This document shows, in pieces, positions 31,909 through 42,425 of a stretch of DNA of 64,000 bases. The stretch's first letter is position 1. Each line of letters starts with the position of its first letter. The stretch is from Lodderomyces elongisporus (Eukaryota; Ascomycota; Pichiomycetes; Serinales; Debaryomycetaceae), in assembly GCF_030384665.1 (NCBI RefSeq), contig NC_083677.1:806001-870000 (forward strand), written 5' to 3'. The position numbers and the translations under genes are program-made. The notes below the pieces were generated by a model. The model ran no database searches. It saw only the letters and a list, made by a program, of their open reading frames with translations, and was not told where the DNA came from.

Positions 31909-32416
31909 TGAAACCGTAGGTGGGGTGGAAAGAAATGAAGACTATTGAAGACAGAAGGAAAGTAAAGATGGGGCAAAGATGAAAAGAACAGAAAAGAACA
32001 ATACAATGTATGGTCTTCAATATTATGGAATGCCGCTTGGGCAAAAATATATAAAAAGTAATAAAAAAAATAAAAAAAAAAAAAAAGAAAAAAGAAAAAA
32101 GAAAATAAAATTGTACAAATTCATCTATAAAATATGCCAAAGCCTCATTTCCCAATACTCGTAAAAGCAGGGTTGTTGGTAACAAAAGAGAAAAAGAACA
32201 TACATTACCTCATCACCATCTTCATCAGAGAAACATCTGTGACAATGGCATTCATAATACATTCAATACAATTTAGAGTATGATTTTGTTGATGGTCTGA
32301 TTAGCTGCATTAAATATAAAGAATAGCTATATTGATGAATATACTAAATGCAATTTGTATTAATATTGAAACTACCCGATACTAGCTCATTTTTCTCCTT
32401 TCTTTTGTATTTCTTC
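31909..32416. other. ABZ1-USO1 spacer
   Basis: These 508 bases separate two minus-strand genes. They contain a long A-rich run (32058-32112). No further gene was recognised. Confidence 0.6.
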
Positions 32417-35400
32417 TTACTCATCTTCATCTTCTTCATCATCCTCGTCATCTTCTTCTTCTTCGCTGGAGTCGTCGTCATCACTGATTTCATGTCCCAA
32501 CTGTTTTAACCTCTTTGCATACTTGTTCTTTTTCTCATCCAAATCTGCCATTAACAACATCAAATCATCAATTTCTGATTTGGGTACAAGTGACGTAATT
32601 CTTTGCTTTAAATTTTTAATTTCTTCTTCAAGTCCAGCATTTTTACTCTCAAGCGTGCTTACCTTTTCAAATACAGCATCCAGCTTCGTTTTCGACTCCA
32701 GAATATTTTTCTCCAACTCCAAATTTTGGTCCGATACAGTTTTCGCTTCTTCTTTGGTACTTTTGAGGTCTAATTGGAGTTTCTCGAGTTGACTTAAAGC
32801 ATCACTTTTTTCCTTACTCAAATTGGTAATCTTTTTTTCATCAGCTAATTGTTTTGCCTTGTACGCATCTTTTTCTTCTTGCAACTTTTCGATTTGATTG
32901 GAAAGATCAATTTTTTCCTCTTCAAGCTTATCTATGCGCTTTTCAAACCGATTTTGATTGTCAGTTTGAAGAGATTTGAATGATTCTGCCTCTTTAATAA
33001 GCCTTTTTTTGTCTGCAGTCAAGGCTTCAATTTCCTTGTCAAGTTGTGCTTTCTCTACTTTAACCTCTTGAAATGTACTTTCGAGCTTTCCTTTATCTGT
33101 ATCAAGGCCTTTGATTTTATCTTCCAACTCATCAATTTTGGTTTTCAAACCTTGGTTTTCGTCTTTTAATGATGTACCAGATTCAACTTCTTTCTCCAAG
33201 CCACTAATCTTTTCCTCCATAGCCAGGTTCTCCTTTTTCAATTTTTCCACAATATCAGTCAACTCGTTGGAAGTCGCTTGCTCAAGTTTACTTTTATCAT
33301 CGAGTACTTTCTGAAGACTTTTCAAATCCAGTTCAAGTTTGGATTTAGATTTCTCAAGTTCTGCAAATTGTTTTTTCAGATCCTTCAAATCTTCTTGTAC
33401 TTTTTCGGATTGGCTCAATTTTTCTTTCAATTCACTAATTTCATTTTGTAAGCTCTTCTTATCAGACTCTAAAGCAGCAATTTTTTTGACAAGAACTTTA
33501 GATTCTTCATTAATGGTTTTTTCATTTTGCTTAAGATCTTCAATTGTCTTATCGTGCTCTTTTTTAAGCGTTAAAGCTTCGTTTTTGGCTTCCTTTAACT
33601 CACCTTCTAATTCCAAGATCTTGGCTTCTAAAAGTTTCTTTGAGTCAACTTCTTTTTCCTTTTCGGATAAACTAGCCTGATGTTTCTTAATTTCTTCGTC
33701 ACGATTTGTTAACTCAGTATTGAGCCGATCTATTTGTTTCTCAAGGTCATTGTGCTTCTCTAGTTCTTTCTCTTTCTTCTGAATTTCAGTTTCAAAGTTT
33801 TTGATTTTTTCTTCAAGGTTTTCAATATCATCTTTTGCTCTATCCAATTTTTCCTTCATCTCCGACTCGTGGTGGATCAAGTCCTCGCGTGCACGCTTAA
33901 GTTTTGATGAAAGCTTCTCCACCTCAATATCGGCTGATGCTTTTTGCTCCTTAACTTCTGTAAGTGATGATTCTAGTTCGGTAAATTGCAGACTTTTCTC
34001 TTGTAATTGCCCCGACAACAAAGACAATTGCTTTTCTTGTTCCTTTATCTTTGCTGCAAAATGGTCCTTTTCCATAGTCAACTTGTTCGCATCCACAGTT
34101 TTATTTGCAAGTTGCAGCTCGAGCGAGGTTATAGATTTTTTAAGGATGGAAATCTCTTCTTTGGACTCTGAAACAACTTTATTTGCTGCATCTCTCTCTT
34201 CTTGAATTTTGCGAAGACGATATTCAAGATCTTTTTTTATTTTCTCAGCTTCATTCCTAACGTTCCTGGTCTCTTTCTCTGAAACTTTTACCTTGTTATC
34301 CCACTCAGAGTTTTGTTTTTTCAATTGGAATAGGTCTTTGGTCATGCCATTAACTCCATCTTCTAACTTTTTCTTTGCTTCTTCTGTGGTTTTAAGTTTA
34401 GTTTCTGTCAGCGAAAGTTGCGATTTTAATTGTGAAATTTTGGTCTTTGTCTCTTCCAATTCCTTTTTATAGTCAAGATGATTTTTCTCAAGTCCCTCCT
34501 TGATCTTTTTCAACTCCAATAATTCCTTTGACGAAGTTGAGTGCTTATCGCGGAATGTAGACAATTCGACTTTGACTTTTTCCAAATCAACATTTGTTTC
34601 TTCAAGTTTTTGTTGCAATTCTTTCGTTGTGGTTGTCAATTTCTCAACTTCCAGTTTGTGCAGATCCTCTTTTGTTGCTGAATCGGCTCTCTCTTGTTCC
34701 AATCTATTTGATACCTCGGCAAGTTTCATGTCAACTTCTTCAAACACTTCATAAGAGATCCTGCCACGGGGCTCTGCTGCAGGATCATGAAACAAAGCCC
34801 TCTTGATCCTCGTCATATGCTCTCTCATCAATTCAACATAACACTGATCAAAGTAAACATCGGGAAGACCACTTTCATCTTGTACAGATACAAAATTCAG
34901 CGTTTCATCAAAATATTTAAACACTGGGTTGGCAGTCAATTGATTTATTTTGTGCGCATAATTATCCATTCCTATACTTTTGACCAATAACGCGTGCAAG
35001 TCTTGTCTCTTAATGGGTGAATCCTTTGATGAAAACTCATATGCTATACCAAGAAGCATGGCAGTCATTCCATGCACAATAGAGTTTGTTTCGGAAGTAT
35101 TATTGGATAAAAAGGCCAAAATTGATTTCACTGTTGACTCATCATTTAAAAAATCATTTACTGCATCAAAGTCTTCAAAGATCCATGTTGTCAACAACAT
35201 GAGGTAGCCAATCGAGACTCTTTGATCCATATCTTCGAATGTCGTCACCAATAGTTCCGACATTGCTTGAATTGAGGCCATCACTTCTTCACCTGAGTTT
35301 TCATTACCCGTCATAACAGCTCGTGCAATATTTTTATTCTCCGGCTCATCTTCAAAAATATACATGAGAATACACGCTGAGAACCATACCTTGTATGGGT

Positions 35401-37012
35401 TTAGTTTGACCTCGGCATCGTATTCCATAAGAGACTTGAAAATATTACCATAAGGAATATCCTTGGTTGCTGTACCGTGACCATTCATATCCATGTATTC
35501 TTGCTTGTCTTTTCCTTGTTCTTTTTTTTTTTCTTCTTCTTTTTCTTCTTTATTCAATTCCTCGTTTGATTCCTCGTTCAAGGGGTAATAGTTCTCCGAG
35601 TGGTAGGCACTGATCTGATCCTTTAAAAACGCCAGTTTGGCCTCTTGGTTGTTCTTGAAATAAGCTTGTAAGCAATAAGAAGCACTTATCCTCACATCAA
35701 ACAGATGCACTGAATTTATAAATAAACACCAATTGAGTAGTGCCAATGGAACCAGGACGGGTGGGTTATTTGCTTGAGTCTGCACGGGTAAGCAAGGGTC
35801 GATATACGGCACATCAATTTTGGAAAATTCGTATTGTATATTGTGGTTGCCTCTTATCGCATCTGCCGCAGTAAGTAACGCAGTCGCTCGTACTGAGTTT
35901 TCGGTCAGTGAAGAGAAGATAAGTTTCAAAATAACATAATGAAATCCTTCCTTGAAAAGCTTGTCCTGATTTTGCATAATCAATTCATTATTCTCAGCTA
36001 CTAATAGTCGACCAATCTCCAAACAGATTCTCATATTCTGCACTCGTTGCTCGGTCCACACCATTGGTACTGGTGCATCCAATGCACCGTTCAAGTTTGG
36101 GTTTAATTCTTCCGATGAGTCAAAACCAGATGAACCAGGAGCCAGCTCATCAAAAACCGCCTCATCCAACAACCGGGTAAGACCTGGAACGCATTGGGTC
36201 TCCATAAAGTACTTTTGATTCGAGGCATTGTAAAGAAGTAAGTTGGTAATCAAAGTTAAGCAGTCTTGTACCAAAATTGATCCTCGAATACCGCCTTCCT
36301 CGTCTATAATATTGAACAATGTCTCAAACGTGTTTTCAAATGCAACCAATTTCTGTATGTTGAAATTGTTGTTGACAAGCGCCATCAAGAGCAAGATCGC
36401 TTCGTTCCGTACGGGTTCATTGGTATCGTTGAGAACAGCACAGATACTAGACATGGCTGTCGGCGCGTGCAATAACACATCTTTCGCTCTTGAGCTCCTA
36501 CTGAGAACCAAAAACTCTAATAATTGCAAAGCATAAAATTTCAAGTGGTAATCATCCTCTGTCAACTCTTGAATCAATAAACTCAACATCTCGGGGTCTT
36601 GCAATATGGCATCAGCGATCCAAAGGGACAATTGGTCCAATGAAAATTCCTCCATCAATAATGGCGATGGGTACTTTCCGTTTTGCTGTCGCAGCTGCTG
36701 GGAAATCCAACCACGTGTTGCATCTTCCTCGGTATCTTCTCCACGAATGAGCAAGATTAAGAACGTTTCTAAAAGTGCTTTTGCCAAAGCAATATTCTCC
36801 GAGTCTTTTTTAAAAGTTGAAATTAATGGTCGTAGTCCATGCTCAACCACAGACTCTCGATATTGACGACTAAAACTCTTCAAGCCTAAAACAGCAGAAC
36901 GTCTGTCCGAGACCAAAGTTGCGTGCTGAAGTCTGCTGCATAAGGTTGGAATGGCCTCTTCTACCAGCTGCACCTGAGATTGAGAGCCTAATATGTTGTT
37001 AATATACTCCAT
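32417..37012 (-). CDS. USO1: Vesicle tethering factor Uso1/p115
   Basis: This 1531-aa protein (S. cerevisiae Uso1 1790) tethers ER-derived COPII vesicles to the Golgi together with Ypt1. The N-terminal armadillo-type globular head covers about residues 1-760, with family-typical text such as 'SDRRSAVLGLKSFSRQYRE', 'HGLRPLI' and 'DDYHLKFYALQLLEFL'. A Glu/Lys insertion sits in the head (about 478-510). From about 770 to 1490 there is an almost uninterrupted coiled coil. The last 30 residues are an acidic tail (DDDDSSEEEEDDEDD), a known p115/Uso1 feature. It diverges from RAD59 across 398 bases. Confidence 0.94.
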   Translation of the reverse strand: MEYINNILGSQSQVQLVEEAIPTLCSRLQHATLVSDRRSAVLGLKSFSRQYRESVVEHGLRPLISTFKKDSENIALAKALLETFLILLIRGEDTEEDATRGWISQQLRQQNGKYPSPLLMEEFSLDQLSLWIADAILQDPEMLSLLIQELTEDDYHLKFYALQLLEFLVLSRSSRAKDVLLHAPTAMSSICAVLNDTNEPVRNEAILLLMALVNNNFNIQKLVAFENTFETLFNIIDEEGGIRGSILVQDCLTLITNLLLYNASNQKYFMETQCVPGLTRLLDEAVFDELAPGSSGFDSSEELNPNLNGALDAPVPMVWTEQRVQNMRICLEIGRLLVAENNELIMQNQDKLFKEGFHYVILKLIFSSLTENSVRATALLTAADAIRGNHNIQYEFSKIDVPYIDPCLPVQTQANNPPVLVPLALLNWCLFINSVHLFDVRISASYCLQAYFKNNQEAKLAFLKDQISAYHSENYYPLNEESNEELNKEEKEEEKKKEQGKDKQEYMDMNGHGTATKDIPYGNIFKSLMEYDAEVKLNPYKVWFSACILMYIFEDEPENKNIARAVMTGNENSGEEVMASIQAMSELLVTTFEDMDQRVSIGYLMLLTTWIFEDFDAVNDFLNDESTVKSILAFLSNNTSETNSIVHGMTAMLLGIAYEFSSKDSPIKRQDLHALLVKSIGMDNYAHKINQLTANPVFKYFDETLNFVSVQDESGLPDVYFDQCYVELMREHMTRIKRALFHDPAAEPRGRISYEVFEEVDMKLAEVSNRLEQERADSATKEDLHKLEVEKLTTTTKELQQKLEETNVDLEKVKVELSTFRDKHSTSSKELLELKKIKEGLEKNHLDYKKELEETKTKISQLKSQLSLTETKLKTTEEAKKKLEDGVNGMTKDLFQLKKQNSEWDNKVKVSEKETRNVRNEAEKIKKDLEYRLRKIQEERDAANKVVSESKEEISILKKSITSLELQLANKTVDANKLTMEKDHFAAKIKEQEKQLSLLSGQLQEKSLQFTELESSLTEVKEQKASADIEVEKLSSKLKRAREDLIHHESEMKEKLDRAKDDIENLEEKIKNFETEIQKKEKELEKHNDLEKQIDRLNTELTNRDEEIKKHQASLSEKEKEVDSKKLLEAKILELEGELKEAKNEALTLKKEHDKTIEDLKQNEKTINEESKVLVKKIAALESDKKSLQNEISELKEKLSQSEKVQEDLKDLKKQFAELEKSKSKLELDLKSLQKVLDDKSKLEQATSNELTDIVEKLKKENLAMEEKISGLEKEVESGTSLKDENQGLKTKIDELEDKIKGLDTDKGKLESTFQEVKVEKAQLDKEIEALTADKKRLIKEAESFKSLQTDNQNRFEKRIDKLEEEKIDLSNQIEKLQEEKDAYKAKQLADEKKITNLSKEKSDALSQLEKLQLDLKSTKEEAKTVSDQNLELEKNILESKTKLDAVFEKVSTLESKNAGLEEEIKNLKQRITSLVPKSEIDDLMLLMADLDEKKNKYAKRLKQLGHEISDDDDSSEEEEDDEDDEEDEDE

Positions 37013-37089
37013 AATAGCTCAATCCAGTGCAGTGCAATGCAATATATAAAAGAATGAATGAATGGAAGAAAAGTTTAAAATAAAGAGAG

Positions 37090-37130
<41 letters not shown>

Positions 37131-37410
37131 TATCGAGGCTCAGGTCGGCGGGTATATTAAAGATGCGCTTGTTTGCTTGTTTGGTAGTTCTGTTGTTTGG
37201 TTGTTCTGTTGTTCTGTTGTTTTGTTGTCTGTCTCTCAGTATGTCAAACTTGGTGGTAGGACACATGAAAATGTGAATTTTGAAAAAAAAATCGTCTCTT
37301 TTTGTGTTGCAAAAATCTCCTATTTATTTTTTATTTGTTTTTTTTATATAAATTTTGTTTTCGTTATTAATTCTGTAACTGACACGTCGAAATCTATGGA
37401 CTAGAACCTG
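37013..37410. promoter_or_regulatory. USO1-RAD59 shared divergent promoter with (GT) microsatellite
   Basis: The 398-base spacer contains an uninterrupted (GT)n run at 37093-37129 and a gttctgttgtttgg-like repeat (37170-37230). TATATAAA-like bases lie near 37047 and 37346. Both genes must draw their promoters from this space. Confidence 0.6.
37093..37129. repeat. (GT)18 microsatellite
   Basis: About eighteen uninterrupted gt units lie 81 bases upstream of the USO1 start and 282 bases before the RAD59 ATG. Confidence 0.95.
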
Positions 37411-38184
37411 ATGCTAGTTCAGGATTTACATCAACACAATCATACTCATAATCAAGATTTGGAGGATGGTGGTGATAACATCAGGGAGTCTACTGAGAGC
37501 TTACTTCCTACTACTGTGACTTTATTCCCAGATATTGCAAACCTAGAAGATTTTTTCAACGATGGAGAGGATGAAACACACCAAGGAATGACTATCATCA
37601 ATGAATGGGCTCTTTCAAAAATCAGTACACTACAGTCGAAACTTGAACAAATGCAACATACACGAGATGCAAAGTTCTATAGGGGCAACAGTGGCGGGTT
37701 TCAAAAATTTTCGAGCAGTTCAATTTACCAACTAGCAAATGAAGTATTTGGTTTTAATGGTTGGTCTACTGAAATATTACTGTGTGTAATGCAAGAAATT
37801 CGCGTCTCAAATGAAGAACAGGATGATCAGGTGGCACGAACTCATACTACGCTCGAAGCCAATTCAAACAACTTGGATCTACTGACAAGAGAATCTTCTT
37901 CTGGAAAAACTTTACTGAGTGGTAAAAGGTACTCAGCTAAAAGTCTGTGTTTGGTTAAATTGGTATTGCTAGATGGAACGTGTCGAGAAGATTTTGGATT
38001 TGGAACAGCAACCAATGTGCCTTCAAAACACGCTTGTTTTGCAAAATGCAAAAAAGAGGCTGTAACTGATGCCATAAAAAACGCCATTCTTGGTTTGCGG
38101 GATGTTTACAATTGTTACGAACTGAATCAATTTTTTCAGATGTCTAGCTTGATCAAAAAAAATGAGTTGCAAAAAAACAGATAA
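37411..38184 (+). CDS. RAD59: Rad52-family strand-annealing protein Rad59
   Basis: This 257-aa protein (S. cerevisiae 238) consists of little more than the Rad52-type DNA-binding and annealing domain. Visible features are 'LSKISTLQSKLEQ' (helix 1), 'YQLANEVFGFNGWSTEIL' (the FGFNGW block of the Rad52 family), a long polar insertion, then 'GTCREDFGFGTATN' and 'AKCKKEAVTDAIKNAILGL' (the KKEAVTDA signature). The Rpa- and Rad51-binding C-terminus of Rad52 is missing, which points to Rad59. It assists Rad52 in single-strand annealing and break-induced replication in the nucleus. The first in-frame ATG is used. Its 3' end converges with ELP1. Confidence 0.87.
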   Translation: MLVQDLHQHNHTHNQDLEDGGDNIRESTESLLPTTVTLFPDIANLEDFFNDGEDETHQGMTIINEWALSKISTLQSKLEQMQHTRDAKFYRGNSGGFQKFSSSSIYQLANEVFGFNGWSTEILLCVMQEIRVSNEEQDDQVARTHTTLEANSNNLDLLTRESSSGKTLLSGKRYSAKSLCLVKLVLLDGTCREDFGFGTATNVPSKHACFAKCKKEAVTDAIKNAILGLRDVYNCYELNQFFQMSSLIKKNELQKNR

Positions 38185-38390
38185 GAATAAAGAATAAAAA
38201 AAGAAAGAACCAAAAAATAAAGAATAAAGAACCAAAAAAAAGAACCAAAAATAAAGTAAATCTCGGGGTAATTCGGTTTATCTATCAATTTAAATTTCTA
38301 CATAATTATAGCATTGCATAGCATAAATTTTTTTTTTTTTTCAATCTCATCGTGTTAAATCATATCTAAAAATTGCCCTTATTATCCGCA

Positions 38391-41300
38391 TCAATAATCT
38401 AAGATGCTAAACTTTGGGAACTCGCGAATATTTGGTTTTGGAATCTCGTCTATCAAATAAATCTCTCCATTATCGTCTATTCTCTCTCTGTCTCTTTCAC
38501 TCATATTGTGTACCTCATCTATATTCTCTTTAATGAGTGCAATCAACTCACACCAACTTTTTTGTATTTGATATGCTTGTTCCTTCATTTGCCTTCTGAT
38601 GAGCACTTCAATGAGTCTTATTGCATCTTGCTCGGTAGAGTCAAGTCTCTCGATTAATCTGCCCACGGATCTAATAAGGTACTCCTCTTCATAAATTGTC
38701 CCTTTTCTACCTTGTGCTTTCTTTCTTTCTTCTCTCTTTCTATTCTTTGCGGTACGTCTGGATGCACCTGTCTTGGCAGTACCGGCTGTTTTACCCGTAT
38801 ACCTAGTGAAAAAAGAAGGAGCAGTTGATGTTTCAGAAGCAGCAACTGATACGTTATCAGGTGTATCAAGATCATCAGGATTACCATAGAATGCATATGG
38901 ATCATCTTGCTTTTTAGTTCTCAATTCTCGAAGTCTTCTCAATTGAGAGTTCATTTGACCCTTACAGTCAGCTAGTAACTCGGCAATCACACCAAATCCC
39001 TCGTTAATTTGCACATCAACGACACTTTCAATAAGATCTGCATTTTGGGTACGCTCTGCAAGTAAGATGGCCTGATCAAACCAATATTGTTTACAATAAA
39101 GTCTAACTGCCTCTCTAACATTTTGTAAACAATAGTACTCAATTTCTGCGGCATCGCTGTATTTATGATCTGCAGTCAATGTCGCTACTAAGGAGTTTGC
39201 AGTTTCAATCAACTTGGTTTTAAAGTTTGGCTTTTCGGCAATTGATAAAGCTTGTCTCCACTTCTTGGCCAAAATATAGTTCTCCAACGCCAGATCGAGA
39301 TCCTCAAGATACTCATAGGTCAATGCTGACTCGCCAAAGTTTGTTTGATCATGTAAGTAATTTGCAAATAAACTCATGACGTCATTAGTTCTTTTCTTGT
39401 CGTAAGTATATATCTTCATTGCAAGTTTATACAATTCGTGCTTCACAACATAATTATCAAATCTTTCATATGCCTCATCTCCCATTTCGTGCAACCATTG
39501 CAACGCTTTATCGTGGTTTTTCAAATAATCATCAATCAAAAATTTACGCTCAAGGTCAGTTTGCACATGAAGATTCTGCAAGAATGGAAGATACTCTTTA
39601 GGATCCATTTGCGATTGTTGAGCAATCAATAAAGTGGGTTTGACGTTATACAATCCAAGACAAGTTTGGTACAATTTGTTGACATCTTGCAAGAAGCAAA
39701 GGTGGGTGATTGCAGTCTCCTTTTGTTTCTCGTCAGTAAATGACTCGCTCAATTCCAATGCGGCAACCAAATTTGGTGGCTTTTCGCATGCGTATGCAGT
39801 CAAGATAGTTTGCATGTATTTCTCAAAATACTCTGGTTTTAAAAGCACGGCAAGGATGGCTTGACATATTCTGTTGACTTTTGAATCCTCAAATTTTTCA
39901 AACTTCTTTTGGTTCTTATCAGATACATTGAACTTTTTTTTGAATGCTGGTTGCAAAGTTTCACCTTCTTTTTTGAGTTCTGATTCGTTTATTCCTGCAT
40001 CGGTCAAAGTCTCCTTGTATTTCGAAGCTGTAACATCTTCTTCGTGAAGACAAGATACAAAAAGGTCCAAATATTCAATCTTGCCAATTTGATTTACAAA
40101 AAGTTCAATGTTGTTAAAGAACAGCACGGTATCGTAATCATGTAGAATATCCAAATCAATTCTGTGGGTACGGCAAGCAATAAATGCCAGTTTATAATCC
40201 TTTTGGGAAATGAACTTTCTAATCGCTGTGAGCACCATAATTCTTGGACAGATGGTTTCGATATTACCTCTAGGGGCCTCTAAAACAACAGAGTACTTGC
40301 TTGGCATGGTATTCACCAAAAATGAGCCTCTTTCAATTTGTCTAACTCTTTCGTCATGAATATTTTCATTTGACAAGTTTTGGAAAACTTCGAAATTTTC
40401 ATGTCTAGAATTCAAGTGGACAAAGCATAATTTTGAAAGCACGGTGGTGAAAAGCAAATGCGATTCTGTGATTAACATTGAAGTAACACCACTAACCACA
40501 GGTACTTCATTGCGGAATAATTTACCAGTTCGAGAAATTCCAAATGCTTCAAACTCGTCGGTTGCCTCATTGTATGATACTTCAATTTCTCGACACAATT
40601 GAGGAAATCTAGTAATTTCTCTTGAATCTTGGGTCGAGCTTAATTCAATAATCTTGTTGTCAACTGTTTCGATGATGACGGTAGCAAAGTCTGCACGCGA
40701 TTTTAGCAACACAACTTTAGGTGTAATGTCAACAGATTCATTCATCTTTGGATTGGAGATGTCGTCAACTTCAAATAGGACGATTCGTGAATACATTGGT
40801 GCGTCAATGACAACGGCGATAAAGTCATCTCTAATAAATGCAATCTGCTTAGCAACTTCGTTGCTTTCGTTAATGTACTTCTTTGCATCGAGGTGACTAA
40901 CAACCTTTGGTTGAGCTCCTGCTTTCATTTCTTCCAAGCTCAACTGACTAAAATATAAGTCGTTATCACTTGTTAAAATCGCATACTTTTCATTTGATTT
41001 ACTCACAGCAAGATCAGTTATATTTCCCAATACATCCAACTCTCTGTAGCTTATTGGTGGAGGGACATTTGCAACTGAGAGTGGAGTCATCTTTGCAGTG
41101 GCACCATCCACTACCAAAGTCATACCAACATCATCTCCAGATCTAGTTGGTCCGGTGACGACTTTGTGGGTCAAATCAACAATTTGAAGACCATTGGCAG
41201 TACCAATCATAAAGTTCGAAGGCTTTTCGGGATGAAACTTGGTGAAAATTATTCCTTCAGCAAATAGTTCTTGCTTCAAATACCAATGGTAATTTTTTGA

Positions 41301-42425
41301 TGTCCAAAGTTGAACTCGATCATTCATTTGTAAGAGTAGAATTTCGCTATCCGAACTCCAAATAACGTTTTGAACAACCTCGTCTTCTGGATTGAGTCTA
41401 GTATTGAACTGACCATGTCTAAGACCATTTCTTTCATAAAACACCAAATCAAGAACCTCTTCCCCATCTTCATCGTCAATGTGTCTTTGAGTTGAAGCAA
41501 TTAATGCACCCTGAGGTTTCCAGCCTAGGTTGTGTTCTAATCCATCGACTGCTTCATTAACACTATCCAATTCACCTTCTCTATCAAAAACTCGGATTAC
41601 TCTTCTGTCATACATCTCACCCGAGTCCTCAACCAACACGGGCTCGACGGTGCTAACAGCAAAGTAGTTGGAGTCACCTCTCCAACTTATTCGCACGGTT
41701 CCATCGTCCATGCGCGATAATGAACCTTTTTCTACCTCGTTGACTGTAGGATCGCGTAACGGTTCAGTTACTGAGTCGTGGCCATGTGCGTGATCATGCG
41801 AGTGTCCATTGATGTTCTTTCCTTTTTCTTTTCCTTTTTCTTTTTCTTTCTCCCTTTCCAAAGCCTTAAACCCTTTACCTTTGAATTGGGTCTCTTTTTT
41901 ACCCCATCCAACGGAAACGTGCTTCAGATCTGTAATTTTAATATCTGCCGAGTCAAGTAACTTTTCAGTAATCGGTTCCAAAATCCGAGACAATAACAAT
42001 AATTTGTTTTCATTTGTGATCATTGCCAAAGTTTCCTCATCTACTGACCACTGTGCTGCTTGTATACCAACATCAATGGTTCCGACTATCTCAATAACCA
42101 CATTTTCGTAATCCTGCACTGGTTGTTGCGAGTCGTATGTGGCTGTAACAATATCACCGTTGGCAAAGACAAATACTAATTGTGAGGAATCGACAAAGTG
42201 TGCGGTGCTGAGCAACTTAGAGTTTGCTTCAAAGCTTGCCAATACAGTGACATTACCATTCTTGTGAAATTGTTGCACTTCAATAACAGGGCTTTCGTCT
42301 GACGATAGGACGAATGTGATGGCATCGGAAACTGTATCGTAAACGGAGTCAATTATATGTAGATCCGGGTATGTTCTGGACTCAGGTTTGATGTAACCCC
42401 TATTTAAAACAATCAAGTTCTTCAT
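38391..42425 (-). CDS. IKI3: Elongator subunit Elp1 (Iki3)
   Basis: The frame extends three codons upstream to a TTG, but the ATG at 42425 gives MKNLIVLNRG, the normal Elp1 start. The product is 1344 aa (S. cerevisiae 1349). Elp1 is the scaffold of the Elongator complex, which modifies wobble uridines (cm5U family) of tRNAs in the cytoplasm. Beta-propeller-like sequence fills about the first 700 residues ('SWRGDSNYFAVS', 'WSSDSEILLLQ', 'KFHPEKPSNFMIGTANG'), and an alpha-solenoid follows. A basic stretch 'RRTAKNRKREERKKAQGRKG' near 1220 is the known tRNA-binding and dimerisation part. A Lys/Glu/Gly run and a His/Asp run are inserted in the first propeller (41779-41866). No break is seen. Confidence 0.93.
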   Translation of the reverse strand: MKNLIVLNRGYIKPESRTYPDLHIIDSVYDTVSDAITFVLSSDESPVIEVQQFHKNGNVTVLASFEANSKLLSTAHFVDSSQLVFVFANGDIVTATYDSQQPVQDYENVVIEIVGTIDVGIQAAQWSVDEETLAMITNENKLLLLSRILEPITEKLLDSADIKITDLKHVSVGWGKKETQFKGKGFKALEREKEKEKGKEKGKNINGHSHDHAHGHDSVTEPLRDPTVNEVEKGSLSRMDDGTVRISWRGDSNYFAVSTVEPVLVEDSGEMYDRRVIRVFDREGELDSVNEAVDGLEHNLGWKPQGALIASTQRHIDDEDGEEVLDLVFYERNGLRHGQFNTRLNPEDEVVQNVIWSSDSEILLLQMNDRVQLWTSKNYHWYLKQELFAEGIIFTKFHPEKPSNFMIGTANGLQIVDLTHKVVTGPTRSGDDVGMTLVVDGATAKMTPLSVANVPPPISYRELDVLGNITDLAVSKSNEKYAILTSDNDLYFSQLSLEEMKAGAQPKVVSHLDAKKYINESNEVAKQIAFIRDDFIAVVIDAPMYSRIVLFEVDDISNPKMNESVDITPKVVLLKSRADFATVIIETVDNKIIELSSTQDSREITRFPQLCREIEVSYNEATDEFEAFGISRTGKLFRNEVPVVSGVTSMLITESHLLFTTVLSKLCFVHLNSRHENFEVFQNLSNENIHDERVRQIERGSFLVNTMPSKYSVVLEAPRGNIETICPRIMVLTAIRKFISQKDYKLAFIACRTHRIDLDILHDYDTVLFFNNIELFVNQIGKIEYLDLFVSCLHEEDVTASKYKETLTDAGINESELKKEGETLQPAFKKKFNVSDKNQKKFEKFEDSKVNRICQAILAVLLKPEYFEKYMQTILTAYACEKPPNLVAALELSESFTDEKQKETAITHLCFLQDVNKLYQTCLGLYNVKPTLLIAQQSQMDPKEYLPFLQNLHVQTDLERKFLIDDYLKNHDKALQWLHEMGDEAYERFDNYVVKHELYKLAMKIYTYDKKRTNDVMSLFANYLHDQTNFGESALTYEYLEDLDLALENYILAKKWRQALSIAEKPNFKTKLIETANSLVATLTADHKYSDAAEIEYYCLQNVREAVRLYCKQYWFDQAILLAERTQNADLIESVVDVQINEGFGVIAELLADCKGQMNSQLRRLRELRTKKQDDPYAFYGNPDDLDTPDNVSVAASETSTAPSFFTRYTGKTAGTAKTGASRRTAKNRKREERKKAQGRKGTIYEEEYLIRSVGRLIERLDSTEQDAIRLIEVLIRRQMKEQAYQIQKSWCELIALIKENIDEVHNMSERDRERIDDNGEIYLIDEIPKPNIREFPKFSILDY

